Source: Rarobacter incanus (GTDB taxonomy: Bacteria; Actinomycetota; Actinomycetes; Actinomycetales; Cellulomonadaceae). Taken from it: a stretch of 64,000 bases of DNA. Where the stretch lies: positions 1,054,001 through 1,118,000 of the forward strand of contig NZ_VFNV01000001.1 of NCBI RefSeq assembly GCF_006715765.1. Reading direction: 5' to 3'. How positions within the stretch are numbered: position 1 is the first letter of the stretch; each line of letters opens with the position of its first letter. The notes beneath the pieces were generated by a model. The model was not told where the DNA came from and ran no database searches. It saw only the letters and a program-made list of their open reading frames with translations. Positions 18,050-26,923 of the stretch are shown here, in pieces. A program made the position numbers and the translations under genes.

Positions 18050-18727
18050 CTACCGCCGCAGGAGTTTACGGGCGATCGCGTTGCCGATGAACTGCACGAC
18101 CTGGACCATGACGATGATGATGCCGACCGCGACCCAGGTGACGAGGTCGTTGTAGCGCTGATATCCCCACTGAATCGCGAAGGCACCCAACCCGCCGCCG
18201 CCAATGATGCCGGCCATGGCCGACATGTCGACGACGCCGACAAACAGGAACGCATACCCCAGCACCAGCGGCCCCAACGCTTCGGGAACCACGACTCGCA
18301 TCAGCACGTGGAGCCGCGAAGCACCCATGGCGATGCCCGCCTCGATGACTCCAGGGTCCGTGGCGACCAGGTTCTGCTCCACGATCCGCGCGGTCGCGAC
18401 CGTGCAGACGATCGTCATTGGGAAAATCATCGCCTCGGTGCCAAGCCCGGTCCCCATCACGGCCTGCGTTAGCGGGCGGATCGCGGCCAGGAAGATGATG
18501 AAGGGGATGGGGCGGATGAAGTTGATGAGGACGTTGACCAGTGCGTTCACCGGCCGGTTCGCGAAGATTCCGCCCTTGCGCGTGGCGAAGACGATGACGC
18601 CCAGGGCCAGCCCCAACAGACCCCCGATCAGGAGCGTGAGCGATACCATCTGCAGCGTCTCTTGGACCGCCTCGATGAGCTTGGGGGTGTACCGGTCCGA
18701 ATCCCACTGATTGACCATGGGGAGCAT
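18050..18727 (-). CDS. metI: Methionine ABC transporter permease MetI
   Basis: A 225-residue permease with about five membrane helices and the EAA-type loop DPGVIEAGIAMGASRLHVLMRVVVPEA that docks the ATPase. The start overlaps the metN stop by 1 bp (TAATG). It forms, with MetN and the lipoprotein MetQ encoded upstream, an importer for methionine. Family and context agree. Confidence 0.94.
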   Translation of the reverse strand: MLPMVNQWDSDRYTPKLIEAVQETLQMVSLTLLIGGLLGLALGVIVFATRKGGIFANRPVNALVNVLINFIRPIPFIIFLAAIRPLTQAVMGTGLGTEAMIFPMTIVCTVATARIVEQNLVATDPGVIEAGIAMGASRLHVLMRVVVPEALGPLVLGYAFLFVGVVDMSAMAGIIGGGGLGAFAIQWGYQRYNDLVTWVAVGIIIVMVQVVQFIGNAIARKLLRR

Positions 18728-19800
18728 TAGTTGCCCGCCTTTCCGGTTGCAGGTGCCGCTTCGTCGCCGTCGCCCAAGTCGCGCACGTCGGCATATTCGC
18801 GCAGCCGTTCGATAGCTGCGCGATTTTCGTCCGCGGAGCCTCTGAGCTCCAGGGTGAGAGATCCGAATGGTCGCTCTTCGACTTCGGTAATCGCCCCGTA
18901 GACAACGGATGCGGGGACGCCCAAGGCGGACAGGTCGAACGAATCGGTCCCATCTGCGCGCAGGGACACGACGATGAGGCGTCCCGCGTGGCTGCGCCGC
19001 AGGCGGTCGGTCACCGCCTCGCTCGGCTTGTCGGCCAGCGCCGAGGCGATGAACCGCCGCGTGGCGGGGTGCTCGGGGCGCGCCAGCACATCGTAGACGG
19101 CCCCGCGTTCAACGATTCGACCGCCTTCCATGACCGCAACTTTGTTGCAAAGATGCTGCACCACGCTCATCGAGTGCGTAATGAGCACGATAGTGACCCC
19201 CAGTTCGCGGTTGATGCGTCGCAGCAGGTCAAGCACTTCACGCGTGGTTTCGGGATCGAGCGCGCTGGTCGCCTCGTCGGCCAAGAGCACCGCCGGCGAG
19301 GTAGCGAGCGCACGGGCGATGCCGACCCGTTGCTTTTGGCCGCCCGAAAGCTGGGTGGGATATCGCTTGGCCTTGTCCGCGATGCCTACAAAGTCGAGCA
19401 ACTCCGCAACGCGTTCGGCTCGCTTCTTCTTGGGCCATTTCGCGAGTTTGAGCGGATACCCGATGTTGGCCGCCACGGTGCGCGCATTGAAGAGATTGAA
19501 GTGTTGAAAGATCATTCCGATATCGCGGCGAATCTCGCGCAGCTCGCCCTGGCCGGCGGCCGTGACATCGCGCCCGTCGACGACGACGCGCCCGCTATCG
19601 GGTAGTTCCAGGGCGTTGATGACCCGCACCAGGGTGCTCTTTCCGGCCCCGGAGTAGCCGATAACTCCGTAAACGTCGCCCCGCTCCACATCGAGTGACA
19701 CATCGTCGACGGCGCGCACCGCACCGCCATTGAACGTCTTGGTGATGCCGCTGAGGGAGATGATGGGGTCGCCGCTCGCGGTGGTCGCTGGATCATTCAT
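18727..19800 (-). CDS. metN: Methionine ABC transporter ATP-binding protein MetN
   Basis: A 357-residue ATPase with Walker A GYSGAGKST, signature LSGGQKQRVGIARAL, Walker B VLLADEATSALD and the MITHS-type switch (LITHSMSVV). The C-terminal part from about 265 is the NIL domain, which binds methionine and inhibits transport when the cell is replete. The ATG at 19800 is preferred to an in-frame start 15 bases upstream because AAAGG is correctly spaced. It sits between metQ and metI. Confidence 0.95.
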   Translation of the reverse strand: MNDPATTASGDPIISLSGITKTFNGGAVRAVDDVSLDVERGDVYGVIGYSGAGKSTLVRVINALELPDSGRVVVDGRDVTAAGQGELREIRRDIGMIFQHFNLFNARTVAANIGYPLKLAKWPKKKRAERVAELLDFVGIADKAKRYPTQLSGGQKQRVGIARALATSPAVLLADEATSALDPETTREVLDLLRRINRELGVTIVLITHSMSVVQHLCNKVAVMEGGRIVERGAVYDVLARPEHPATRRFIASALADKPSEAVTDRLRRSHAGRLIVVSLRADGTDSFDLSALGVPASVVYGAITEVEERPFGSLTLELRGSADENRAAIERLREYADVRDLGDGDEAAPATGKAGN

Positions 19801-19819
19801 CGGGACGCCTTTCATAGGA

Positions 19820-19860
19820 ATTGCGGGGCGAACAACCGATCAGGCTGCTTGCCCCGCAAT
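19820..19860 (-). terminator. Intra-operon hairpin between metQ and metN
   Basis: ATTGCGGGGC and GCCCCGCAAT form a perfect 10-bp stem with a 21-base loop in the gap between the metQ stop and the metN start. Such hairpins behind the binding-protein gene often protect its mRNA or partly terminate transcription, giving more binding protein than transporter. No U-tract is present. Confidence 0.6.
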
Positions 19861-19873
19861 CTTTGGCAGAAGC

Positions 19874-20842
19874 TTACTTGTTGGTTAGTTGCGCCTCGGC
19901 GTCCGCGAGGTAGGTCGCAAGGTTCGCCGGGGTTTCGTGCACGATCACGGCGGTCCCGCCCGAGTTATCTTGCAGGTCGGCCTCGACGTCGGCCGACTGC
20001 GCGATCTCGATGAGCTTGAGGTAGACGGGGTTGTCCGCATCCGCCTCGCGCGCCGCCCAGATGTTGATGAACGGCTTCGCGGAATCGGCGCTCGGGTCGT
20101 CCTTGGCGATCGCGTCGCTCGGCTCAAGGCCCGTGTCGGTGACGTAGTCGTTGTTGACGATCGCCGCCGCGATCTGCTTGTCGCCCAGCGACCTGGCCGT
20201 CTGGTCGGCGGCCACGGGCGTCACGACGACCTTCGATGCGGCAGTGTCAACGTCATCCGGCGTCGCCACCAGCGCTCCGGTTCCCGACTTCAGCGTGATA
20301 AGGCCAGCGGATTGCAAGACGCCGAGCGCGCGCGCCTGGTTGGTGCCGTCGTTGGGAACGGCCACTTGGGCTCCCTGCGGGATTTCGGCAACCGATTTGT
20401 ACTTCTCCGAGTACAGTCCGAGCGGGTAGATCGCCGTCGACCCGATTGCGGCCAGCTTCTCACCGGATTCGTTGTTGTACTGGGCCAGGAACAAGATGTG
20501 CTGGAACTGGTTCAGATCGAGCTGCCCGGCGGCGAGTTGCGGGTTGGGCTGCTGGTAGTCGCTGAAGTCGACCAGGTCGACGTAGATGCCGGCCGCGTTG
20601 GCGTCCTTTTCGAAGGTATCCCACTGCGGGCCGCTGGATCCGACGACTCCGATCTTGACCGGGTTATCCTTGCCGCCCTTGTCAGCGTCGCCGGGCGCGG
20701 TGAACGTGCCAGCGGCTGCCTCGGTGGTCGTCGTGGTCGCCGCCGAACTCGATGATGTCGATGAGCCAGAGCAGGCCGCGAGAGAAAGTACCGTGGCGGA
20801 TGCGAGCGCTATGGCCGCAAGTGTTCGGCGAGTGCGTGACAT
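19874..20842 (-). CDS. metQ: Methionine-binding lipoprotein MetQ
   Basis: A 322-residue NLPA/MetQ-family lipoprotein that delivers methionine to MetNI. A signal peptide with lipobox LAAC (Cys24) is followed by a Ser/Thr-rich linker and the binding fold with VKIGVVGSSGPQWDTF and the DYQQPNPQL segment. The ATG at 20842 follows AAGGAG; the frame is open for another 55 codons to a GTG at 21007 that overlaps the stop of a small upstream ORF. It is the first gene of the metQNI operon. Confidence 0.93.
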   Translation of the reverse strand: MSRTRRTLAAIALASATVLSLAACSGSSTSSSSAATTTTTEAAAGTFTAPGDADKGGKDNPVKIGVVGSSGPQWDTFEKDANAAGIYVDLVDFSDYQQPNPQLAAGQLDLNQFQHILFLAQYNNESGEKLAAIGSTAIYPLGLYSEKYKSVAEIPQGAQVAVPNDGTNQARALGVLQSAGLITLKSGTGALVATPDDVDTAASKVVVTPVAADQTARSLGDKQIAAAIVNNDYVTDTGLEPSDAIAKDDPSADSAKPFINIWAAREADADNPVYLKLIEIAQSADVEADLQDNSGGTAVIVHETPANLATYLADAEAQLTNK

Positions 20843-20918
20843 TGAATTCTCCTTGTAGGAATAGCCGGGCAGGATTGGTGGACCTGATCCCGATGTGGTG
20901 TTGATTTTCCGACGAGTG

Positions 20919-20935
20919 CCCCGCGACCCGCGGGG
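20919..20935 (-). promoter_or_regulatory. Leader hairpin upstream of metQ
   Basis: CCCCGCG and CGCGGGG pair perfectly around a 3-base loop about 80 bases before the metQ start, in a leader of up to 300 bases. I looked for a SAM-type riboswitch core in this leader and could not match one. Confidence 0.45.
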
Positions 20936-21006
20936 ACGGATTGCCTCAAGGTGCAGGCGTGGTGGTGCCCGGGCTGTGTGGTGCCGGGCGGGTTGTTGCT
21001 GCGTCA

Positions 21007-21030
21007 CTAGTCACAGCACGGCAACGCCAT
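21007..21030 (-). CDS. Possible 7-codon upstream ORF with tandem Cys codons before metQ
   Basis: The frame reads Met-Ala-Leu-Pro-Cys-Cys-Asp-stop, and its TAG overlaps a GTG (TAGTG) that opens a 55-codon frame running in phase into metQ. Short upstream ORFs rich in cysteine codons are known in mycobacteria to regulate sulfur genes by cysteine-responsive attenuation. No clear ribosome site precedes the ATG, so this is tentative. Confidence 0.3.
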   Translation of the reverse strand: MALPCCD

Positions 21031-21134
21031 GACGGGGCACATTCGACAGCAGTGCGCTGTCGCTACGCTCATCGCCGGTGTCGCGCGGCGGGCTCCCCTT
21101 GTCATGGGATCAATCTTGCCGCTCGGTCACCGGG

Positions 21135-21162
21135 ATCCCAAGCGCGTCTCACGCCTTGGGAT
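21135..21162 (-). terminator. Hairpin terminating the cbs-metB operon
   Basis: ATCCCAAG and CTTGGGAT form an 8-bp perfect stem extended inward by GCGT/ACGC with one bulged base. It lies 11 bp after the metB stop. No U-tract follows, as is common in high-GC actinobacteria. Confidence 0.6.
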
Positions 21163-21173
21163 GCGCGACCGGG

Positions 21174-22385
21174 TCAGCCCGCGGACCCCAACGCCTGCGC
21201 CAAGTCCGCAAGCAGGTCGCCCACCGTCTCGATCCCGACGGAAACCCGCACCAGGTCAGCAGGAACTTCGAGCGCGGATCCCACAACGGAGGCGTGAGTC
21301 ATCGCGTACGGGTACTCGATCAGCGATTCCACGCCGCCAAGCGACTCGGCGAGGGTGAAGACTTTTGTCGATTCAACGATGCGGCGAGCCCGTTCGGGGC
21401 TCCCCGCCCGGAACGAGACCATTCCCCCAAAGCCGCTCATCTGTCGCGTCGCGACCTCGTGGTGCGGGTGCGTATCGAGCCCCGGGTAGAGCACCGCCGC
21501 GTCGCCCAACTCCGCCACCAAGAAGTCCGCGATCGTTCGCGCGGACGCGCAGTGCCGTTCCATGCGCAGCTCCAGGGTCTTGAGCCCCCGCGCGGTCAGG
21601 TACAGGTCAAACGGCCCCTGGTTCCCGCCCACGGCCAACTGCTGGAATCGCAGTTCCTCGCTCAACGATCCGGAGCCCGCCATGCCCTCGCGCCCGCGCG
21701 GCAGCGTCGCGCCATCGCGGACCACGACCGCCCCACCGATCACGTCGGAATGTCCGGCGATGTACTTCGTTGTGGAATGGACCACCACATCGGCGCCCGA
21801 CATCAGTGGGTTCTGCAACGCGGGGGTGGCGAACGTATTGTCGACGACAAGCAGCGCGCCGTGCGCGTGGGCCAGCTCCGAGAGCGCAGCGATATCGCTA
21901 ATTCCCAGGAGCGGATTCGATGGCGTCTCGACCCACACCGCCTGCGTCTTTCCCGGCACGATCGCGGCCTCGACCGCCTCGAGCGACGCGGTTTGCGCGG
22001 GGCTGGCCGCCACGCCCCACTGTCCGAACACTCGCGATATGAGCCGATACGTGCCGCCATACGCATCCACCGGAATGACGATGTGGTCGCCGGGACGCGC
22101 GATGGTCCGCAACACCGCGTCCTCGGCCGCTAGCCCGGACGCGAACGCGTGCGCACTCGCGCCACCTTCCAGCGATGCAAGGGTTGCTTCCAGCGACGTG
22201 CGCGTAGGGTGCCCCGCACGCCCGTAGTCGTACCCCGCGCGCAGGTCCCCGACCCGTTCCTGGGCATAGGTCGACGACAGGTAGAGGGGCGCAATGACGG
22301 CGCCCGTGGTGGGGTCCGGTGCCTGACCGCTGTGTATAGCGCGCGTCGCGAAACCGGCTTCGCGGAACTCGTCCTTATTCGTCAC
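21174..22385 (-). CDS. metB: Cystathionine gamma-synthase / gamma-lyase (PLP enzyme)
   Basis: A 403-residue Cys/Met-metabolism PLP enzyme with the YGRAGHPTRTSLE substrate loop, DNTFATP and the PLP lysine in HSTTKYIAGHSD. The GTG at 22385, giving TNKDEFREAGFATRAIH, begins 4 bp after the cbs stop. Pairing with cystathionine beta-synthase suggests reverse transsulfuration (cystathionine to cysteine), although members annotated MetB in actinobacteria can do either reaction; sequence alone does not decide. Confidence 0.9.
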   Translation of the reverse strand: MTNKDEFREAGFATRAIHSGQAPDPTTGAVIAPLYLSSTYAQERVGDLRAGYDYGRAGHPTRTSLEATLASLEGGASAHAFASGLAAEDAVLRTIARPGDHIVIPVDAYGGTYRLISRVFGQWGVAASPAQTASLEAVEAAIVPGKTQAVWVETPSNPLLGISDIAALSELAHAHGALLVVDNTFATPALQNPLMSGADVVVHSTTKYIAGHSDVIGGAVVVRDGATLPRGREGMAGSGSLSEELRFQQLAVGGNQGPFDLYLTARGLKTLELRMERHCASARTIADFLVAELGDAAVLYPGLDTHPHHEVATRQMSGFGGMVSFRAGSPERARRIVESTKVFTLAESLGGVESLIEYPYAMTHASVVGSALEVPADLVRVSVGIETVGDLLADLAQALGSAG

Positions 22386-22389
22386 TTGC

Positions 22390-23796
22390 TTACGCTCCCA
22401 GATATCCGAGCAGGTCATGGCGGGTCAGGACACCGACGGGGTTCCCCTCATCGAGCACCAGGACGGCGTCGTGTGTTTGCAAAATCAGTTGCAGGGCAGC
22501 TACCGATTCGCTCGATCCGATTTGCTGCAGCGGAGCGGACATGTGGTCGACGACGGGATCGCTGAGCGCGGCCGAGTCGGCGAATACCGCCTCCAGCAGG
22601 TCCCGCTCGGTGACCGACCCGACGACCTCCCCCACCACGATCGGCGGCTCCGCGCTTACCACGGGCATCTGCGAGACCCCGTACTCGCGCAAGATATCGA
22701 TCGCGTCGCGAACCGTTTCGGTGGGGTGCGTGTGCACCAGCGCGGGCAACCCGTCGGCCTTGCCGCGCAACACGCTATCGACGGTCGACTCACCCTGCGC
22801 GGGCAAGAACCCGTAGGAACGCATCCACGAATCCGAGAAGATCTTCGACAGGTACCCGCGGCCGCTGTCCGGCAGCAGTACGACGATCACCGCGCGCGCG
22901 GCCGCCGCGGGGTCCTGCGATTCCAGGCGTTCCGCCAGTTCCAACGCACCCGCAACCGCCATCCCGGAGGAGCCGCCGACCAGCAGCGCCTCCTCGATCG
23001 CGAGACGCCGGGTGATGTCGAAGGAATCCCCATCGGAAACCGCGATCACCTCGTGCGGGACGCGCGGGTCGTAGGCGGCGGGCCAGAAGTCCTCGCCCAC
23101 GCCCTCAACCAGGTAGGGGCGCCCGGTGCCGCCCGAATAGACCGATCCGCGCGGGTCGATGCCCACGATCCGCACCTCGCCACCGTCCGCCTCGCTGCGG
23201 TCCTTCGACACATCCCGCAGAAATCGACCGGTTCCGGTGATCGTGCCGCCCGTGCCAACACCCGCAACGAAGTGGGTAATGCGCCCATCGGTATCCTCCC
23301 AAATTTCCGGGCCGGTCGACGCATAGTGGCTGGCGGGGCCCGCCGGATTGGAATACTGGTCGGGCTTGTATGCCCCCGGTATTTCGCGGACAAGACGGTC
23401 CGAAACCGAGTAGTACGAGTTTGGGTCGCCGGGCGCGACGGCGGTTGGGGTGATGACGACCTCGGCGCCGTAGGCGCGCAAGACGTCGCGCTTGTCCTGG
23501 GAGACCTTATCGGGGCACACGAAGATGCAGTCGTAGCCCTTGCGCTGCGCCACCATGGCTAGCCCGACCCCGGTATTGCCGGAGGTCGGCTCCACGATCG
23601 TCCCGCCGGGAAGAAGCTTGCCTGCGGCCTCGGCCTCAGCGATGATTCGCTCCGCGATCCGATCCTTCACGGACCCGCCCGGGTTCATGTATTCGACCTT
23701 GGCCAGGATGGTGGCGCTCAGGCCCGCGGTGATCGACCCGAGCCTTACCAGCGGGGTGTGGCCGACCAGCTCGGAGATGTGTGAGGCATATTTCAT
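22390..23796 (-). CDS. cbs: Cystathionine beta-synthase
   Basis: A 468-residue PLP enzyme that condenses homocysteine with serine (or acetylserine). The catalytic part (about 1-320) has the PLP lysine in MNPGGSVKDR, the TSGNTGVGLAM loop and GTGGTITGTGRFL; the C-terminal part holds two CBS domains (about 340-465). The ATG at 23796 gives KYASHISELVGHTPLVRL after GGTGGAG. The cbs-metB order matches Rv1077-Rv1079. Confidence 0.94.
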   Translation of the reverse strand: MKYASHISELVGHTPLVRLGSITAGLSATILAKVEYMNPGGSVKDRIAERIIAEAEAAGKLLPGGTIVEPTSGNTGVGLAMVAQRKGYDCIFVCPDKVSQDKRDVLRAYGAEVVITPTAVAPGDPNSYYSVSDRLVREIPGAYKPDQYSNPAGPASHYASTGPEIWEDTDGRITHFVAGVGTGGTITGTGRFLRDVSKDRSEADGGEVRIVGIDPRGSVYSGGTGRPYLVEGVGEDFWPAAYDPRVPHEVIAVSDGDSFDITRRLAIEEALLVGGSSGMAVAGALELAERLESQDPAAAARAVIVVLLPDSGRGYLSKIFSDSWMRSYGFLPAQGESTVDSVLRGKADGLPALVHTHPTETVRDAIDILREYGVSQMPVVSAEPPIVVGEVVGSVTERDLLEAVFADSAALSDPVVDHMSAPLQQIGSSESVAALQLILQTHDAVLVLDEGNPVGVLTRHDLLGYLGA

Positions 23797-23811
23797 TGCT
23801 CCACCGTAGCG

Positions 23812-23847
23812 ACGACCCGGCCGTAGCGCTAACTGCGGCCGGGTCGT
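23812..23847 (-). terminator. Terminator-like hairpin between the sugar kinase gene and cbs
   Basis: ACGACCCGGCCG and CGGCCGGGTCGT form a perfect 12-bp stem around 12 bases, starting about 10 bp after the kinase stop and ending 15 bp before the cbs start. It probably separates the isomerase-kinase unit from cbs-metB. Confidence 0.65.
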
Positions 23848-23856
23848 GGACAACGT

Positions 23857-24780
23857 TTACTTACCGTCGAGTTCGGCCTTGGTGGGCGGATCCGCCCCCG
23901 GACGCGAGACGGTGACGGCCGCCGCCTTTGCGCATCGGCTCAGCACGGCCTCCAGCGCATCGCGATCGAGATTGACGAGTTCTCCGTGCTTGCCGGCGCC
24001 CAGCGCCCCTGCACCGAGCAGGCCATCGATCAGCGCGCCCATGAAGGTGTCGCCGGCACCGACCGTGTCGACTACCTCGACCTTGACGCCGTCGATCTCG
24101 TGGATGTTCTGCCCGTGGACGGCGAGCGCCCCGCTGCCGCCGCGGGTGACGACGACCAGGCTCGGGCCCGAGGCCGCCCACCGCTTGGCCACCGAGAGGT
24201 AGTCCTCGCCCGGAGACGACCATTCGAGGTCCTCATCCGAGACCTTGACGACGTCCGAAATCGCCACCAACCGCTCGAACTTGGCCGCCGTGACCTCGGG
24301 GACCTCCATGATTGCGGGGCGCGCGTTCGGGTCGTACGAGATCGTTGCCCCCGCCGCGCGGGCCTTGAGGAGGAACTCGTAGATCGCGTCGGCGGCCGGT
24401 TCCAGGACCGCGCCGATCGATCCGAGGTGGACGTGCCCTACGCCCTGCGGGCTGTAATCCGCCGGGAAGTTCCACTCGATGTCGAAGATGTACTTCGCTC
24501 CCCCATCCGCACCGAGCACGGCGGTGGCGCTGGAAGTGTGGTCGGCGCCCTGCGACTGCGGAACGACCTTCACTCCGGATGCACGCAACCATTCGACGAT
24601 GCGCTGCCCGGCTTCGTCCGTCCCAATCCACGTCAGCAACTCTGGTTCGTTGCCGAGGCGACCGAGCGTGATCGCGACGTTGGCGGGTGACCCGCCGGGC
24701 ACGCGGTCCACCGTGCCGTCGAGGCGGTGGACGACATCGATCAGCGCCTCACCGATAATGAGCAATTGGTTGTCCGTCAT
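23857..24780 (-). CDS. PfkB-family sugar kinase, probable fructokinase
   Basis: A 307-residue ribokinase-fold kinase with the N-terminal GEALIDVV and GGSPANVAITLGRLG motifs and the C-terminal DTVGAGDTFMGAL signature with the catalytic Asp. Its start overlaps the stop of the AGE-family isomerase by 4 bp (ATGA). Together the pair could convert mannose to fructose and then fructose 6-phosphate. A sulfoquinovose isomerase/kinase pair also uses these two families, but no other sulfoglycolytic gene is nearby. Confidence 0.85.
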   Translation of the reverse strand: MTDNQLLIIGEALIDVVHRLDGTVDRVPGGSPANVAITLGRLGNEPELLTWIGTDEAGQRIVEWLRASGVKVVPQSQGADHTSSATAVLGADGGAKYIFDIEWNFPADYSPQGVGHVHLGSIGAVLEPAADAIYEFLLKARAAGATISYDPNARPAIMEVPEVTAAKFERLVAISDVVKVSDEDLEWSSPGEDYLSVAKRWAASGPSLVVVTRGGSGALAVHGQNIHEIDGVKVEVVDTVGAGDTFMGALIDGLLGAGALGAGKHGELVNLDRDALEAVLSRCAKAAAVTVSRPGADPPTKAELDGK

Positions 24781-26006
24781 CGCAGTTTCCCTTCAGCGAC
24801 CGCGCTGGCCAGCGACGGCGTGAGCGGAAGCCGCGGAATCAGTGTCGCCTGGAACGCGTGATACAGGTCCGGCTTGCCGGGCCACACCAGGGCCGCCGGA
24901 ACGTTCTTTTCGTCCAGTTCGTGGAACCACGAACCGAGCTTGTGGTCGATCAGGTGCGTATCGACGTAATCCCACCACAATTGGTACGCGTCGGCATACT
25001 GTTGCTCGCGTGTACGCTCCCACAGGGCGGCGGCCGCGCCGATGCCTTCGGCGGCCACCCAGTGCATGCGGCCTCGCACGACGGGTTTGCCTTCCCAGTC
25101 GGTTGTGTACACGAAACCGGGTTCCCCGTCCACATCCCACCCCTTGTCGACGGCGGCCTGGAACAAGGCGGTCGCCGCACCGAGATAGTCGCCGTGCGGA
25201 AGCGACAGCGCATCCAACGACGCCTCGAGGTGGAGCATCAGGCGGGCCCACTCAAGCGAGTGTCCGATGGTGACGCCGTACGGTTTGAATTGGTCGTCGC
25301 GCTGGTCGTCGTTGTATTCGAGCTCGGCGTTCCAGTTCACATCGTAGTGTTCGGGAATCTGCCAGTTGTGGGCCTTCGCCTGTTCGATCACGAAGTCAAC
25401 GACGCGCTGGGCACGCAGCAGCCACTTGTCGTCGCCGGTGACGTCGGCGACGGTGAGCATCGCCTCGACGCCGTGCATGTTGGCGTTGATGCCCCGGTAG
25501 GGATCGGGGGTGGAAAAGTCGGTGCTCCACGTGTCGATGAGCTTGCCCGCGGCCTCATCCCAGAAGTACTTTTCGAAGACCTCAATGGCCGCGTCGAGCA
25601 GTTCGCGGCCGCCCTCGAGGCCCGCGCGCGTGGCAGAGGTCCCCGCCAGCAACACGAACGCGTGGGCATAGGCCGATTTGTCCGCCTCGGGGGTGCCGTC
25701 AGCTGCGACCGAGGAGAACCAGCCGCCGGCGGCCTCGTCCTTGAGAATCCCGGTCAAACCGGCCAGCGCTCCCTGCGCCACAGGCTTGCTCCCGGGGATG
25801 CCCAGCAACGTCCCAATGGAGTAGACGTGCACCATGCGGCACGTTATCCACGTGAAAACCGGCTGGTCGACGAGCGGCTGGCCGTCATCCGACAAGACGC
25901 TGGCGCCACCGCCGCTGCGCACAACGTTGCGTCCGAAGTCCAGCAAATCGACGCTCTGCTGCTGCAGCCACAGGCGATGACTGGGCAGTTCGTACCACGG
26001 TTGCAT
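24777..26006 (-). CDS. AGE-family sugar epimerase/isomerase, probable mannose isomerase
   Basis: A 409-residue protein of the N-acylglucosamine 2-epimerase superfamily (alpha6/alpha6 barrel). Family stretches include RMVHVYSIG near residue 57, YAHAFVLLAG near 112 and GINANMHGVEAML near 166 with the conserved His. Members of this size act as mannose/aldose-ketose isomerases; the coupled PfkB kinase supports mannose to fructose to fructose 6-phosphate. Its promoter region carries a LacI-type palindrome. Confidence 0.82.
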   Translation of the reverse strand: MQPWYELPSHRLWLQQQSVDLLDFGRNVVRSGGGASVLSDDGQPLVDQPVFTWITCRMVHVYSIGTLLGIPGSKPVAQGALAGLTGILKDEAAGGWFSSVAADGTPEADKSAYAHAFVLLAGTSATRAGLEGGRELLDAAIEVFEKYFWDEAAGKLIDTWSTDFSTPDPYRGINANMHGVEAMLTVADVTGDDKWLLRAQRVVDFVIEQAKAHNWQIPEHYDVNWNAELEYNDDQRDDQFKPYGVTIGHSLEWARLMLHLEASLDALSLPHGDYLGAATALFQAAVDKGWDVDGEPGFVYTTDWEGKPVVRGRMHWVAAEGIGAAAALWERTREQQYADAYQLWWDYVDTHLIDHKLGSWFHELDEKNVPAALVWPGKPDLYHAFQATLIPRLPLTPSLASAVAEGKLR

Positions 26007-26050
26007 TGATGTTTACCTCATATCTAGTGATCCAGTGCGGGACGGCAAAC

Positions 26051-26091
26051 GCCCCTATACCTCAAACAACGTTGTCATACCAAACGCTACT
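26051..26091 (-). promoter_or_regulatory. Promoter with LacI-type operator for the isomerase-kinase operon
   Basis: ACAACGTTGT at 26066-26075 is a perfect palindrome; with its flank it reads TGACAACGTTGT on the minus strand, close to LacI-family sites. On that strand it lies between a TTGGTA -35-like box and a TATAGG -10-like box 18 bases apart, an ideal position for repression. Confidence 0.6.
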
Positions 26092-26923
26092 ACCTTCCCA
26101 GACGCCGCTCCCTAACGGAATAGGACCGAAGTGCCCGAAGAAAGTCAACCCGGCGAAATTCGGGCCAAAACGCCTCGCAAAAATAGAATTCCGAGTGCGC
26201 TGACTGCCACAGCAGGAACCCCGAGAGCCGTTGCTCGCCCGATGTGCGGATGACTAGGTCCGGATCGGGCTGCCCCTTGGTGTAGAGGTGCGCGGCGATG
26301 TCGACGGCGTCGATGTCGGCCGCGACCTGCGCAAGCGTGGCCCCGTGCGCTTCGCGTTCGCGCAACACCGCCCGCACCGCGTCGGCGATTTCATCCCTGC
26401 CGCCGTAGCCGACGGCGATGTTGACCTGCATCGGCACATCGAGCCCGGCCGTACTGGTTTCGGCTCGCCGTAGCGCGTCGGCCAGCCCCGCGGGGAGCAT
26501 GTCGAGTCGGCCCATCACCCGTATCCGCCAGCGCTGGGCGGCCGCCAGGTCCGTCACGGATCCCTCGATGACGGCGAGCAGGTCCTGTAGTTCGTCCGCC
26601 GAGCGGCTGAGATTGTCCGTGGACAGCATCCACAGCGTTGCAAGTTGAATGTCCAGTTCCTCGCACCAAGACAAGAACTCCGCTATCTTGTCGGCCCCCC
26701 GCTGGTGACCGGTGAGGGCAGGTTCCCCGAACGCCTTCGCCCACCGGCGGTTTCCGTCGAGGATCACCCCGACGTGGCAGGGCCGCCGTGCTTGCGGCAG
26801 GCTCGCCAGGATTCTGCGTTCGTAGAGCCCATAAATCGGTCGGGGAAGCCGCAATCGCCGACGCTGTCCGCGCCTGGATCGCAAGGCGTCGATGCCGATG
26901 CGGTTCTTGAGCCAACTCACCAA
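26090..26923 (-). CDS. uppS: Isoprenyl (undecaprenyl-type) diphosphate synthase
   Basis: A 277-residue cis-prenyltransferase (UPP synthetase family). It has VILDGNRRWAK with catalytic Asp56, the FLSWCEELDIQLATLW segment, and the C-terminal PDPDLVIRTSGEQRLSGFLLWQSAHSE motif. In actinobacteria the homologue beside hlyIII (Rv1086) makes short-chain Z-farnesyl diphosphate; whether this one makes C15 or C55 cannot be told. It diverges from hlyIII. Confidence 0.92.
   Translation of the reverse strand: MVSWLKNRIGIDALRSRRGQRRRLRLPRPIYGLYERRILASLPQARRPCHVGVILDGNRRWAKAFGEPALTGHQRGADKIAEFLSWCEELDIQLATLWMLSTDNLSRSADELQDLLAVIEGSVTDLAAAQRWRIRVMGRLDMLPAGLADALRRAETSTAGLDVPMQVNIAVGYGGRDEIADAVRAVLREREAHGATLAQVAADIDAVDIAAHLYTKGQPDPDLVIRTSGEQRLSGFLLWQSAHSEFYFCEAFWPEFRRVDFLRALRSYSVRERRLGR

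Noticed and set aside
20843-21134. SAM riboswitch in the metQ leader
   Set aside because: I could not match the conserved core of SAM-I, SAM-II or SAM-IV types; a covariance-model search would decide.
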